Part shown: positions 42,701-54,700 of the stretch, one piece after another | Layout: each line of letters begins with the position of its first letter | How positions within the stretch are numbered: position 1 is the stretch's first letter | NCBI GenBank assembly: GCA_039566865.1 | Contig: CM076953.1 | Span: 3,658,001-3,722,000 of the forward strand | DNA length: 64,000 nucleotides | Source of the DNA: Aurelia coerulea | Taxonomy: Eukaryota > Cnidaria > Scyphozoa > Semaeostomeae > Ulmaridae | Reading direction: 5' to 3' | The notes under the pieces: generated by a model | The model's input: the letters and a program-made list of their open reading frames with translations, nothing else | The model's database searches: none | What the model was told of the DNA's origin: nothing | Position numbers and translations under genes: made by a program

Positions 42701-45700
42701 TGGGTTTTAAGAGAAGTTATGATATATCTTATATCAAAAGAAGAAGGGTAAATCTAAAGTTCTGCCTGGCGGATTTTGTTTATTTATTCAGGAGCTGAGT
42801 AGCAATTGTTTCATTTGAGCCCTAAATATGCGAGAATCGTAATGCCTTCTGCTCAGCTTCTGAATCAAATAAACAAAATCCGCCAGGCATAACTTTAAAT
42901 TCAGCCTTCCTCTTTCGATATAAGCACATAAAAGTATTTTTGTGATTACTTGCTATTGAAATTTAAATTATATTTCTGAAACGGACAAATCGTATTTTAT
43001 TTCAATTTCAATTGTTAGTCAATCATGGACCAGAATCGAACATGGAATTCTCGTTATCATAAAAACCCCTTGTCAACATTTTCCTTATTTTCGGGGTCTA
43101 AATGAAGAGTCATTTTACCACACAAAATTTTCACATCTAAGTCAGCTTTTGTTAACATTTCAGTTTTGAATTTCGGCCGCATACTTCTTCTCCCACAGCT
43201 CGCCAAACGTGTTAACTTTTTTCACTCATCCGGTGAAATTGTCTCTTACCTGTTTTCATCTGCAACAAATTCAACGGCAGTAGCGAATGACACAGGTTTC
43301 GGTGAATTGAATGAAATCTGACACAGCAACACAAAAGGTTCTTTATCACCAGCATCGTGACAACAAGGTTGAATAACACTGCCATTGGGAAATGATACAT
43401 TTAGCACTTTTAGCTTACTGCCATCTTCAAGCTCGACTTCTGGGATTATGCAGTGTGCTTCTGTTGCCCTAGAAATGCGATAGATGATATGATCAGAGGG
43501 ACGAAAGTGGACTTGCTCCGAGTCTCGCCCTCGATCAGCAAACAAACGGGAGGGGGAGAAAAGGAAGAAGAAAAGGGAAGAAAAGGGAAATGGGAAGGAG
43601 AGCTCTCCTCCCATTCCATTCCATTCCATTCCATTCCCTTTTCTTTTTCTTCTTCTTCCCCTCACTTTCCCCTCGAGTTTGTTTGTTGATCAAGAGCGAG
43701 ACTTGGATCAAGTCCAGGGTGAAAGTGGAAGGAAGACGTGAACAAATTGTGCAATATTAATCAAATTGAGCATAGGTGCCAAATCTTTCGAATGGTGTAA
43801 AAAGGTGGGAGCAGTGGTGTAATCCTCTGACATTGCAGCCAGAACAGTCAGACGGACAGGGTTCGATCCCAGGCAGAGCCCCACCAGTTGAGCGTCATAA
43901 CAAGGGGTCGCGGACTCAATTAGACCTATTCCATTTCTGCGATCCTAGCGCATGGCGCTAAAAACCGCAACTTCACCTTCACCTTCAGCAAAATTCTATA
44001 ACCTATTATTTCCTTGAATCGAATGACTTAAAAGAAACTTTAGCTACTTTGCTACAATTATAACGTTGGACTCTTCAAAAATCTTGAATATTTTTCGAAA
44101 TAATTCAATTCATTGAAGGATGTGACGTCATCAACTTTTTGAATCAAGATTTTGAAAAATAAGATCAGACATGCAAAAATTCTGTTGTACCTTAACACAA
44201 TGTTCTTTTGTATCAATTCCCCACATCTTGCAGGGATTCGACGCTTTTGCCAAAATTCGAAGAAGGATCCAAACGGAATCATACGAAGCCGCATGAACGT
44301 GTCGGAAGAATGTATCTCATCTCGTAAGAGCGCTTATGAATTTATGATTCATTAGAGGTCCCAGGAAGCCGTAAAAACCGTTGGGAAATCCTTGCGTGCC
44401 TTTATGAATAATGACAAACAAGTAAATAAAGTAAAATATAAGCACTTTGATGCAAATTGAAATAAGCACGACGTTTCGAGCATAGCCTGTTATCAAGCCA
44501 CGAGGAATGCCTTATGTGCATTTACAATAACGTTCATGAACTCCTGGGAACTTTCATGAAATATTATGAATTTAGAAACGAATTCTTATGAATTCAGGGG
44601 TGATAAGTAATGAAAGAAATGTACTGTAATTCAAAACTTACTTTCGGTATCCTTTTGCCACAATACTAAACTCCAAATTAGTGGTAGTCCGCAGGGGCAC
44701 AGGAGTAAAATGAATAGCAGCAGGCTCAAAGAAGATGCTTGGCGCTTCCAATACACCTCTGAGTCGGAACACTCGATAAGGATGCTCTGTATCGCCATTC
44801 AAAATGATCGGGATATTAGCTTCATATATTCCTGGTTCACCTAAAAAGATTAACTGTAATGGTTAGCCCTATAGTGGTCCGGAAATCTGACACGTTTTAC
44901 TTTAGTCGGAGGTGGGGGCGAGGAGCAAAAAAGTCGAGCTCACTCTTCACTGGTAATAGATATAACAACCAGATTCGACGAGCTAATAGCTTTAGGTATG
45001 TAATTTGTAATAATATAAACATTAACTCAAAATTAGACATCATCAATGCTTACGTCAGCAGTTTTCTTTGTATGATCTAGAAAAGCGGCAAAATTGGCCA
45101 AAATCAAGAAAAATATGATAAAATCTAATTGGGAGCACAATTTCCATCCAAATATGAGAATTATGATAAAATGCATCAAATAACACTAATCTGCAAAAGA
45201 AATTTGCAAAAACATGCAATTTTGCTACTTTTTCGCGAAAATATTTCAATGAAACAATACTAGTAGCAGCAACAATAGGTACAATGCCTGCCAAAAGTTC
45301 TGGAAGACATTTGCTATTTTTGACTTGTTTTGCGAGTTCCCCCTCTCCCCCTCAGAACAATGTTGTTCTGTGATGATAAAATGGGGATGGCAGGACGATT
45401 CGCGACTTTAATGAAATGCTGGGACAATAACCTTGCAAATCAACATTGTTTCGGGGGTGAGGGGGTGTTTAAACCTAAGCACTATGGTTAGAACTGCGTA
45501 TTGTCAAGAAATGGCCTAAGTGTTCCAAGGACTTTTGGCTACAAAAATTCATAAAGTTTCATTGCCATAGACTTCCTCATCGCAAAGTTATCAGAATTAA
45601 ACGAAGGGGAAAGAATGTTATCAAGTAACAAGACACCAAAGAACAATACTCTACAAAATAGTTGAGTAATGAAATGAGTACTCAAAACCTGCATTCATTA

Positions 45701-48700
45701 ATGAAGTTGAAAACTTGACATATTTTGCTGGTCTATATTAGACTTATTACATAGATTCCTAGTAATCGCTACTAACTATCCGTATCCACTCACCTCTTGC
45801 GTGGTAGCGATTATCAGGACTCAATGCAACAGGTCAAAGTCTATATTGTTATAAGAAACTTTACAGAGTAAAAGTTTTCCAACTAAACGAAGATAGAAAA
45901 TCGTACTTGGTGTAAACAGAATGCCAAGTTGTGCGGTCTCTCCACTGAGCAGAAAAGTTTCAGGAACTGTCAAATTTTTGTTTTCCATCGCCAATTGATA
46001 AGGTGAGCCAGTCCGGTGTAATAGCTGGAATGTTCCATCATCGACGTACGGACCACCTTTCTCAAGATCCAAAGACCACGATAATTTTGAATTGGAATTA
46101 TTCACGAACATGATACCCTGAAAAATAAATATATGATGTGTCGTAAACTTTTCATTAAATATTAATGCAAAAAGCTATTTTTATCCAAATGGAGGGATCC
46201 TTTCTCGACGGGAAACGATTCTTGTAGTGTAGGATAGTCTTTTGTATCGTAGTTTTTACATTTTCTCCGCCGTTATATGTATCATTGCAATTGTATTTCG
46301 TTTTAAATTTCCCCCATGTTTTCTGATTACAATTATAAACATTCAGGCAGTACGCTCAACAGGGAATAAATACTTTGGGGCCAATAATTCTCAAATTTCT
46401 TCACACACTTGTAGGAAGCTTCTACCTATATTCTACCTGTAACTTGCACAAACTACACTGTACAATCCATTAAATCAATGTAAAATAGCAAAAAATATTC
46501 GATGGAAGTTTGGATGACATTTTTGCTGTTCCCAGGAAGAAATAAATGTTGTCAGCCTCTGCTTCTTAGAACATTTAATTGTCTCCTTTGTCAAACCCAC
46601 TGTAAGATTAGCGGGCATGAGTAAAAGTAAGATCGAAAAAGTAAGATTATCACTAAAAGACCTTTTAGCTATTCTGAAAAAGAATCCGAATCAAGCGATA
46701 TCTGTATGCAATTTGTAGAATTTTCCAATGTGAAGAACAGTGATAGAAGCAATAACGATACTCATCCGAACACTGCATACAAACATAATAAAAATATACC
46801 GGCTGTCCCAAAAAAAGTACTCCCGTCTGAAAAATCACCAAAATTTTATTACACGGCCGATCTTCAATTTTCTTTTCTGTCAAGTAGATCAAGGACCAAA
46901 TTATTTTCCAAGATATAGCTGATCTTTTAATTGGTTTCAAAATTAGCAAATTTAACTCTTTTTAGGGCTACCTGGTTTTGAATCAAACTAAAAAAGCGCT
47001 GATGATTGCCAGATCAATTTCTTTGTGCATGTAAAGCTTCTAATTTGGTCATAAATGACAGAAAGAAATGCGCACTATATCATTGGAGACTTCACTGATG
47101 ATAAAAAATCTGAACAATTTGACTCTTAGGCAAAACTGAGTATTTTGCTTAAAAACCATAGCTCAACATAAGACCTTTCAACATGTAATTTTCCTACCTT
47201 GCTGTATCAAAAGCAAACATTTTATCATCTATGAATATTTTTGGGACTTTTGGGACAGCCGGTAGCTCAATCCAGACCCTATTTCAGAATAGCTTAAAGG
47301 TCTATTGTAGCTCAAAAAAAGTTTGCTTACAATAGCTCTCCCTGCAACGCTCTCGAGCCCCATGTCATAGTATCCAGATGGCAATATGAAGTCAATATCA
47401 GTGTTGGATACTTGCAAAGGAGCTCTTAAGGCAGTTGCTTGAATTCTCCTGCTGGGCGTTGGGTACTGTGATACTCTCCTTGCCTCAATGTTCTCAAAGT
47501 CTTCTGTAACATTTCCACCTCTAAAAGATAAAATTGCATAGAGGTAAGAATACTGTTATCAAAATTGCACTGAATTAGAGCCAAGAAGAACAAAAATTTG
47601 AAATTCTTTCAAGCAAAAAATCATCGTGAACATGGTAGAGCTTCACAACATTACGTTAACCTTTTGTCCAACGCATGCATGGCAGACGCAAGTACAGCTT
47701 TAGACTGCATTCACACGATGCCGGCACATTTTGAAAACGGTGAAAAATGTCACGGTAGTATAATTTGAGCTAGCGTTCACACGATACCGGCAAAGTGCCG
47801 TTTTCAACTTCTTAAACTTCTATAACTTCTTTAATAACGTGTGCACCGAAGTGTGTTGTATTCCATGATAGTAAAGTTTGAGAAAGGTTTTGCTAACTCA
47901 CTTTGACATTGCAAGAACAGATCCAGGGTAAGGCGAAGGCGGCGGGGTCGGTGCTGCTGTTTGGTTGATCACTGCAGGGATGACGAAGTCGTAAGAGGCA
48001 ACCTTTAGAAAGAAAAAAAAATAATTCTATGTTCCATAGATGATGAATTATGACGACAATAAAACGTCTTGCACTCTCTTTTCTCTATGTTCTGAAGATA
48101 CCATAAAATCCATCAGGGGCAAAACTGAAACAAGATCCATTCATTTCTTCAGAATGAGTGATAATAAACTCTTAACTGCTCCACAAACGAGTCTGAATCA
48201 AGCGCTATTTCTATACACATTTATATGAAAGGTTCGATTGAGTGGCGTTAAAGCTTCTATCACTGTTGTGCACATTCGCAAATTCGACGAATTTGTACTA
48301 AAGTATAAAAAATATCGTTCGATTCAGAATATTTTGTAGGATAGCTTCCAGGTCTATTAGTTATGGTTCAGCTAAAACATAAATAGCTCCTGCTTCGTGC
48401 AACGTAATCATTTTTCAAAGCCCTTATCGCCAGCACCCTCTTACAACAAATTGAAAGGATAGTTTATACTGCTCAAGCACATAATTTTCTAAGGTGGTTT
48501 TTCCAGACAATTCAAAGATTACGGTCTGACCCCTTTAGCAAGTAGCATATACACCCTCCTATTCACAATGACATCAGTTCTTTTGAAATCCTTCATTCGC
48601 CTCGATATGATTTGGAGCTAAACCCCAAAAGCGACCATTGCTCTGAGCAACGCATGACATTGTTTGTATGTGTACTTGCATCAAAATAGGTATGGTGTAG

Positions 48701-51700
48701 ATTTCTTGCTGTGCTGGGATTTGCATCATTCGCCTCGAATTGATATCAATTGCGAATAAGGCATATAGCATTATATTGTTGGGGATACGAATCGTCAAAG
48801 TTCATAGCAACGGGCGGTCATCCCCCAAAAAGGAAACCTGTGATCATGCGCAGAAAGCATGTTTGGTTTTGTGGAAAGAATGTGGGCGGATAATCCGGCC
48901 ACAATCCAAACAAGAATTAGCAAAGAAACAAAGAGATTCTCGCGCATGGTAATAGGTTTCCCAGCTGTTGATCTGCTTTGAACTTTACCAGCATAACAAA
49001 AGGCTCAGACAAAAGGGGCAGTCCTCGGTATCTTCAACAATATACCCGTTTCACACTGGCAAGTTAAACCAGCTTAAACTAAACCAGGCTACAAAATTTT
49101 GCGTTCTAATTGGTCAATCCAACAAATCGAATTCATTTGATTGGTTGGGATTTAACCTGGTGTAGATTAAGCTAGGCTAACTGCGTCAGTGTGAAAATGG
49201 TATTAAAGAGCACAAGTATGGATTAAATCTTTCTCGGTGTGAGCCTAGCTATCACAGGAATGCATACCTCAACTGGATTAAATTCGAGAAAGCACGGCAT
49301 CTCTTGCTGCCCAACCAAGCTGACATGAAAGCAACCTTCAGCATCTGGTATTTCGTGACTTGAATCATCGGGGTTTTCGAATCGCAATGTGAAATCTCTT
49401 TGACGTGACAAATCAAATGCTACGTTTGCACGTGATCGAGCCTGTAAAGAAAAGTTGAGAATTATCAAACTTTTTGATAAATACAAGGTATCCGAGTCAG
49501 CATGTACACGAAGATTTTGTTTATAAATAAAGCATATAGCCTTGAATACTGTGATAATATTGTGAATATTTTTGAAGTCAGATTCAAGGCCTTTTTTGAG
49601 TTGGGTCTATGCATAATTCCTGTGTCTGAGGTATATTTTATTGGGGTCTTTGCTATGGAGGCCCCTTAATTTTGGGCCTGTAGATTGATTAATTACGGCC
49701 TACCTGAAAAATGTTTTAATATTCTGAGTCGATGTAAAATTCAAGCATCTGGCGTGGGTATACGTGAACATTTCTTGGGTCCACGTGTTTTAGCTATGAC
49801 CTTAACGCCTTGTCGGAATCTAACAGCTACCGGCAAGCAAAACAAGAAGTGAAAATTTGCTGCTGAAAATTTGCAATCGATTATTTTAGAAGGACTTTCA
49901 TGGGTACAATTGTCTTTAAAATGAAAACGAGATAATTCGTTGAACTTTCCTCCTGGTCTTCTGTGCCTAATAACGCATTGGGCCATAGGGGTTCAGTCGA
50001 TCGAGTAATTTGGGAAATGTTTCCACAACTCAACTCGATTTCAAGTTCTGTGCTGTCGGTACCACACAAATATTCTGCAAACAATCGATTAAAATTCAAA
50101 AATCAAGATAGAAAGCATAAGTATGATGACATGAATATGTAATTCACGACGTTAAGAAAAAACACAATAGTGCGCAATTTCTGCCTCTCTTCTTACCAGA
50201 TTTCTCAGTGTAAACGGCACAACTGCTTTTGCTCCGCAATAAATGCCACCAAACTGGAAAGAGTCCTAAATGAAAACAAAAATAACAAGATGTTTATATT
50301 CTTGATGTTTTTACCAACTGATTAGAGTACAGTAAGAAAAACTCACGCCCAAGAAAGTCTTCTGCTAAAGAGCTACAAACGATGTTGTAGAGATTAATAG
50401 CAAAAATCCATTCCAGACAATTTCTCGAAAACTGCAATCACTTAGCATTATCCACTACAGGCAAGATGTTTAGGTAAATCAACGAAGTTAAAAATAGCTT
50501 AGCTAGGGGAACCGAGTCAATCTGAATGTAGCCTTTTGTATTTGATGTTCCAATCGATTAAAATAGTAGGACAATCAATAGCCCATGTCATTCTCTTGCG
50601 GTATGTTTAGACTAGATCGCTACATCTCAGTTCATTTACCGTAAAAGCTCTATTAAGCCCCCGGGGGCTTATTTCGTTTCGCAGACTCTAGAGAGGGGGG
50701 GGGGCGTGAAAGAGAGGGTGGATTATCATAGAAAGGGGGCTTATTCACAAAAACCAAATGACCAGGATACATATGCTAGCCTTTCAGTTCTTTTACTCCA
50801 TATTTCGCGGATTCAAAATATACAATTTTACAAGTCAAATACATAAATTAAGCACAGTTTCATCTCAAACCATATCCAAATCAAAGTGCAAACTTATTAG
50901 CTCAAACAATGGAAAATCTTTGGATCTTTGGTAACCTCTGGAATTTGATATCAGTCGGGGGGGGGGAGGTTTAATAGAGAGGGGGCATATTAAAAATTTC
51001 GGCTCGGAGGGGAGGGGCTTATTAGAGATGGGAGCTTAAAGGCATTGAGTCATGGTAAATAGCGATTCTCGGCTGGGGGTCTGTCTGCTTTCATGTGATC
51101 AGTCTGTTTTCATGTGATCAGAGATGAACTTCACAAATAAGAGGCTACATCGGAGTGGCGCGTGGCCTATGTTTCGCATTTTTCAAACCTAACTCTTTTT
51201 TAAGCACATTGCTGTCCTTTTATTGAGATATATACTCCTAGCCTCACTTTATCAGTTGTCTTGTAACACCATGAGAGACGGTCGTCAGATCCTTTTGTTT
51301 TCTTTGCTATGTGAAATTACACCTTGTTGACTTCAAAGGGAAACCCCGATAATAAAGCTTTAAGAATATATTCAGGTGAGAATATCATGTGTGCAGTTTG
51401 GATTACAGCCAATCAGATTGGCGTAAGCTATCATCATGACTCAGCGATTTTTGCAAATTGGGTATACGCGATCTATTTACCATGACTCAATGCCTTTAAT
51501 AGAGAGGACGGCTAAATAGAGCTTTTACGGTACTTTAACGATGAGACCACAGAAGTTACAATAATAAGCCAAAATATCTCAAATAGCAGCTCTTGCTGGA
51601 TCAATATTTGTGTAGATAAACCAAATAATGCAATTCTAACTTACCATATCCACATCTACACAAGGAGCTTCGACATGACCTCCCATTCGTAAATATATGG

Positions 51701-54700
51701 GCTTCCATCCTCTAACCACAACTTCAATTTGTGTGTCAAATTTTTGTATGTTCAACGGCTTGTAATTAACCTAGAATTTTATGAGCAAAAATAATTTTTA
51801 CAGATTTCAACGTTGTGAAGGATATTTCATTTCATTTCATTTCATTTCATTTTATCTTTTTTACCCATGGTAGCCCCTCAATAATGATAATTGATTTACA
51901 GGGGGCCAATTTCAAGGCATGAATATGACGCGGTATTGGGTTCAAAAATGGTTGATCGTGATTTCAGGTGTCCGTGGTGTCACATGCAAGTCGTAATTAT
52001 TAGTTCTTGTGATGGTGAGTTATACAGGTTATGCTAACACCGTTGATTGGCCGTAATTATTGCATGTCATGGTGACTCCCAGAGATCATTGTCGGTAGTT
52101 GATGTGCCAGTAACTAACACGAGTCATGGTAATCCTTGTTGATCGTAATTAGTACTCTTGTCTTGTTGGGGTAACTTCAGCCTGTCATGGTAGCGTAACC
52201 TTGTCGGGGTAACTTCAAATCATGGTTGTAACTTCAGCTGGTCGTGGTAACTTCAGCTGGTCGTGATAACTTCAGCTGGTCGTGGCAACTTCAGCTGGTC
52301 GTGGCAACTTCAGCTGGTCGTGGTAACTTCAGCTGGTCGTGGTAACTTCAGCTGGTCGTGGTAACATGCGCGGTTGGAATGCGCAGATAAAATAAAAGAC
52401 AAGAGCAGATTAAATAGAGCACTTTTCTGGACGCAGGCCTGTAGGAAGCGAGGGGGGGAGGGTGGCTAAATAGTTTTGAAACAATGGTGCTAGGCTACAA
52501 CATGCATAAACTAATAAATATATAGCTATCTCTATGGTTCACAAACAAAGCCCCAATCAACAATTTCATGTAGACCTACCACATGTGGCAAAATTTTATC
52601 ATTTATTTTAACTCTAAACGTTAGTTATGAATTGACAGTACACTTTTTACAAAGAGTTTTAAAATTTCTGTGAATTTTTTAGATGGTGAATTCATAGAAT
52701 TCGTACTTGTAAAAGTTGAAAATGTTGAATAATTGATATCAAAATTTCTTTCGTTGAAGTACTACGATCTAGGTCCAACCTTCAAATCTTCCTTCCTTTG
52801 CCCCATGTAGGCCCAACTGTCAGATCCCAATTTAATAAAATCCCTCAATGCGCCTTTGCAATATTTCAAAGTATTTCTTGTACGGCATTATCAATGTCTA
52901 CAAATTGTTTTGCAAATTGTTTTGTTCCGCCAATTTCTTGTACACATATTTTTTATAAGAAGCTAAGAATATAGGCAAGCACTGAAAGTTTTTAAATTTA
53001 TCAGATTTGAGTATATTCGGAGTTTCTTACGAGTTAACAGTCATAACAGTCTTCGCGTTTACTTCATGTTCCCTCTTGAACATTTCACATTTCAAAACGA
53101 AGTGTTTTGAAGCCTTTCCGAAGTTTAAACATTACTTAAGCACTCAGGGCGGATGTAGGAAGACTTCAAAGGCACTTCCTGGAAATAAAAAGGCTACTTC
53201 TTTGTTTATTGCAAAATTTTAGGGGTGCACGTGCCCCCAGTGACCCCCGGTTCCTACGTCTCTGCAAGCACTTCGCGAGTAATATGATAAAGGAAACAAG
53301 TGAAAATAAAGTAAAAAAATGACAAATAGTTACTTTATCAAGGATCTATTTTCCCAGGACTGGAGTTAAAATCTGAGAGTTTAGTTTCTTATGTGCATTT
53401 TCTTACAAACAAACAAATACGTGCAGTACATCCAAGAGTCTCGATTCGTTTGAAGCCACTTAGGCCCTTCGGACAGCAGCTGCTTCATTCGACTTAGCAA
53501 TTTATGTTTGCACATATTAAAAGACACAAGAAATTGTAGAAAAGTGCCATGATGAGGGGCAAGCACAGAAGGGGGCTTTGTTTGTGAACCATAGAGATAG
53601 CTATATATTTAGTTTATGCATGTTGTAGCCTAGCACCATCGTTTCTAAACTATTGAGCCACCCCCTCCCCCTCCCCCCTCTCGCTTCCTACGGGCCTGCG
53701 TCCACAAAAAATGCTTTATTTAATCTGCTCTTGTCTTTTATTTTATCTGCGCCTTCCAACAGCGCATGTTACCACGACCAGCTGAAGTTACCACGACCAG
53801 CTGAAGTTACAACCATGATTTGAAGTTACCCCGACAAGGTTATGCTACCATGACAGGCTGAAGTTACCCCAACAAGACAAAAGTACTAATTACGATCAAC
53901 AAGGATTACCATGACTCGTGTTAGTTACTGGCACATCAACTACCGACAATGATCTCTGGGAGTCACCATGACATGCAATAATTACGGCCAATCAACGGTG
54001 TTAGCATAACCTGTATAACTCACCATCACAAGAACTAATAATTATGACTTGTATGTGACACCACGGACACCTGAAATCACGATCAACCATTTTTGAACCC
54101 AATACCGCGTCATACATGAAATTTATTTCAAGATGCAATAAGATAAATGGGTTGAAGTTCCAAATTAAAACCGAATCCCTGTCCAATCAAGCAATCCTTG
54201 CTGCAGTAGCATTTGCATTTTGCAATTGCATTTGAGGTCTTGTTTTACATACAAAATGCCTGATTGGCGTAGAACTGCAGCTTTATGAAAACTTTGCAAA
54301 AATTTGTTTTGAACAGTACAGATAGAATATAAAAATAAAATTCACCGATGATATGATAATAGAACATATTTATTTTCATTCATTCATTTTAATTTCTTTA
54401 AGCACGGTAACCCCGTCAATCATTAGATTGCTTTTCAGGGGGCCGTGCATAAAACGTTACAAATTAAGTTAAAAATAAATACAAAGTAAAACCCTAATTT
54501 AATTACAATAATGAACAAATGAATAAATAAATAAATAAACTATTTTTTTAAAGCTTCTTTAAATGCTTTCAATGAGGATGCCTGCTTGACTTCACAACCC
54601 AAGAGGTTCCAAACTCCAGCACCGCGATATGAGAAAGCTCGCTGACCATTACTTGTTCTCATTAGTTGGACTTGAAGATCAGTTGCGGTGTTTCTCAAAT

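Noticed and set aside
45803..45828. Possible 26-nt micro-exon (residues PDNRYHAR) between exons 13 and 14
   Set aside because: Its phase does not match exon 13, and exon 13 to exon 14 directly is in phase and gives FTPSEPGIYEANIPI.
49896..50074. Open frame with acceptor GTTTGCAG and possible donors at 49895 or 49907 (residues TDSTELEIELSCGNIS), looking like an extra CFAP47 exon
   Set aside because: It needs 2 nt from the previous exon, but exon 9 ends in phase 0. Joining exon 9 directly to exon 10 gives an uninterrupted ASH strand (PFTLRNLARSRANVAFDLS).
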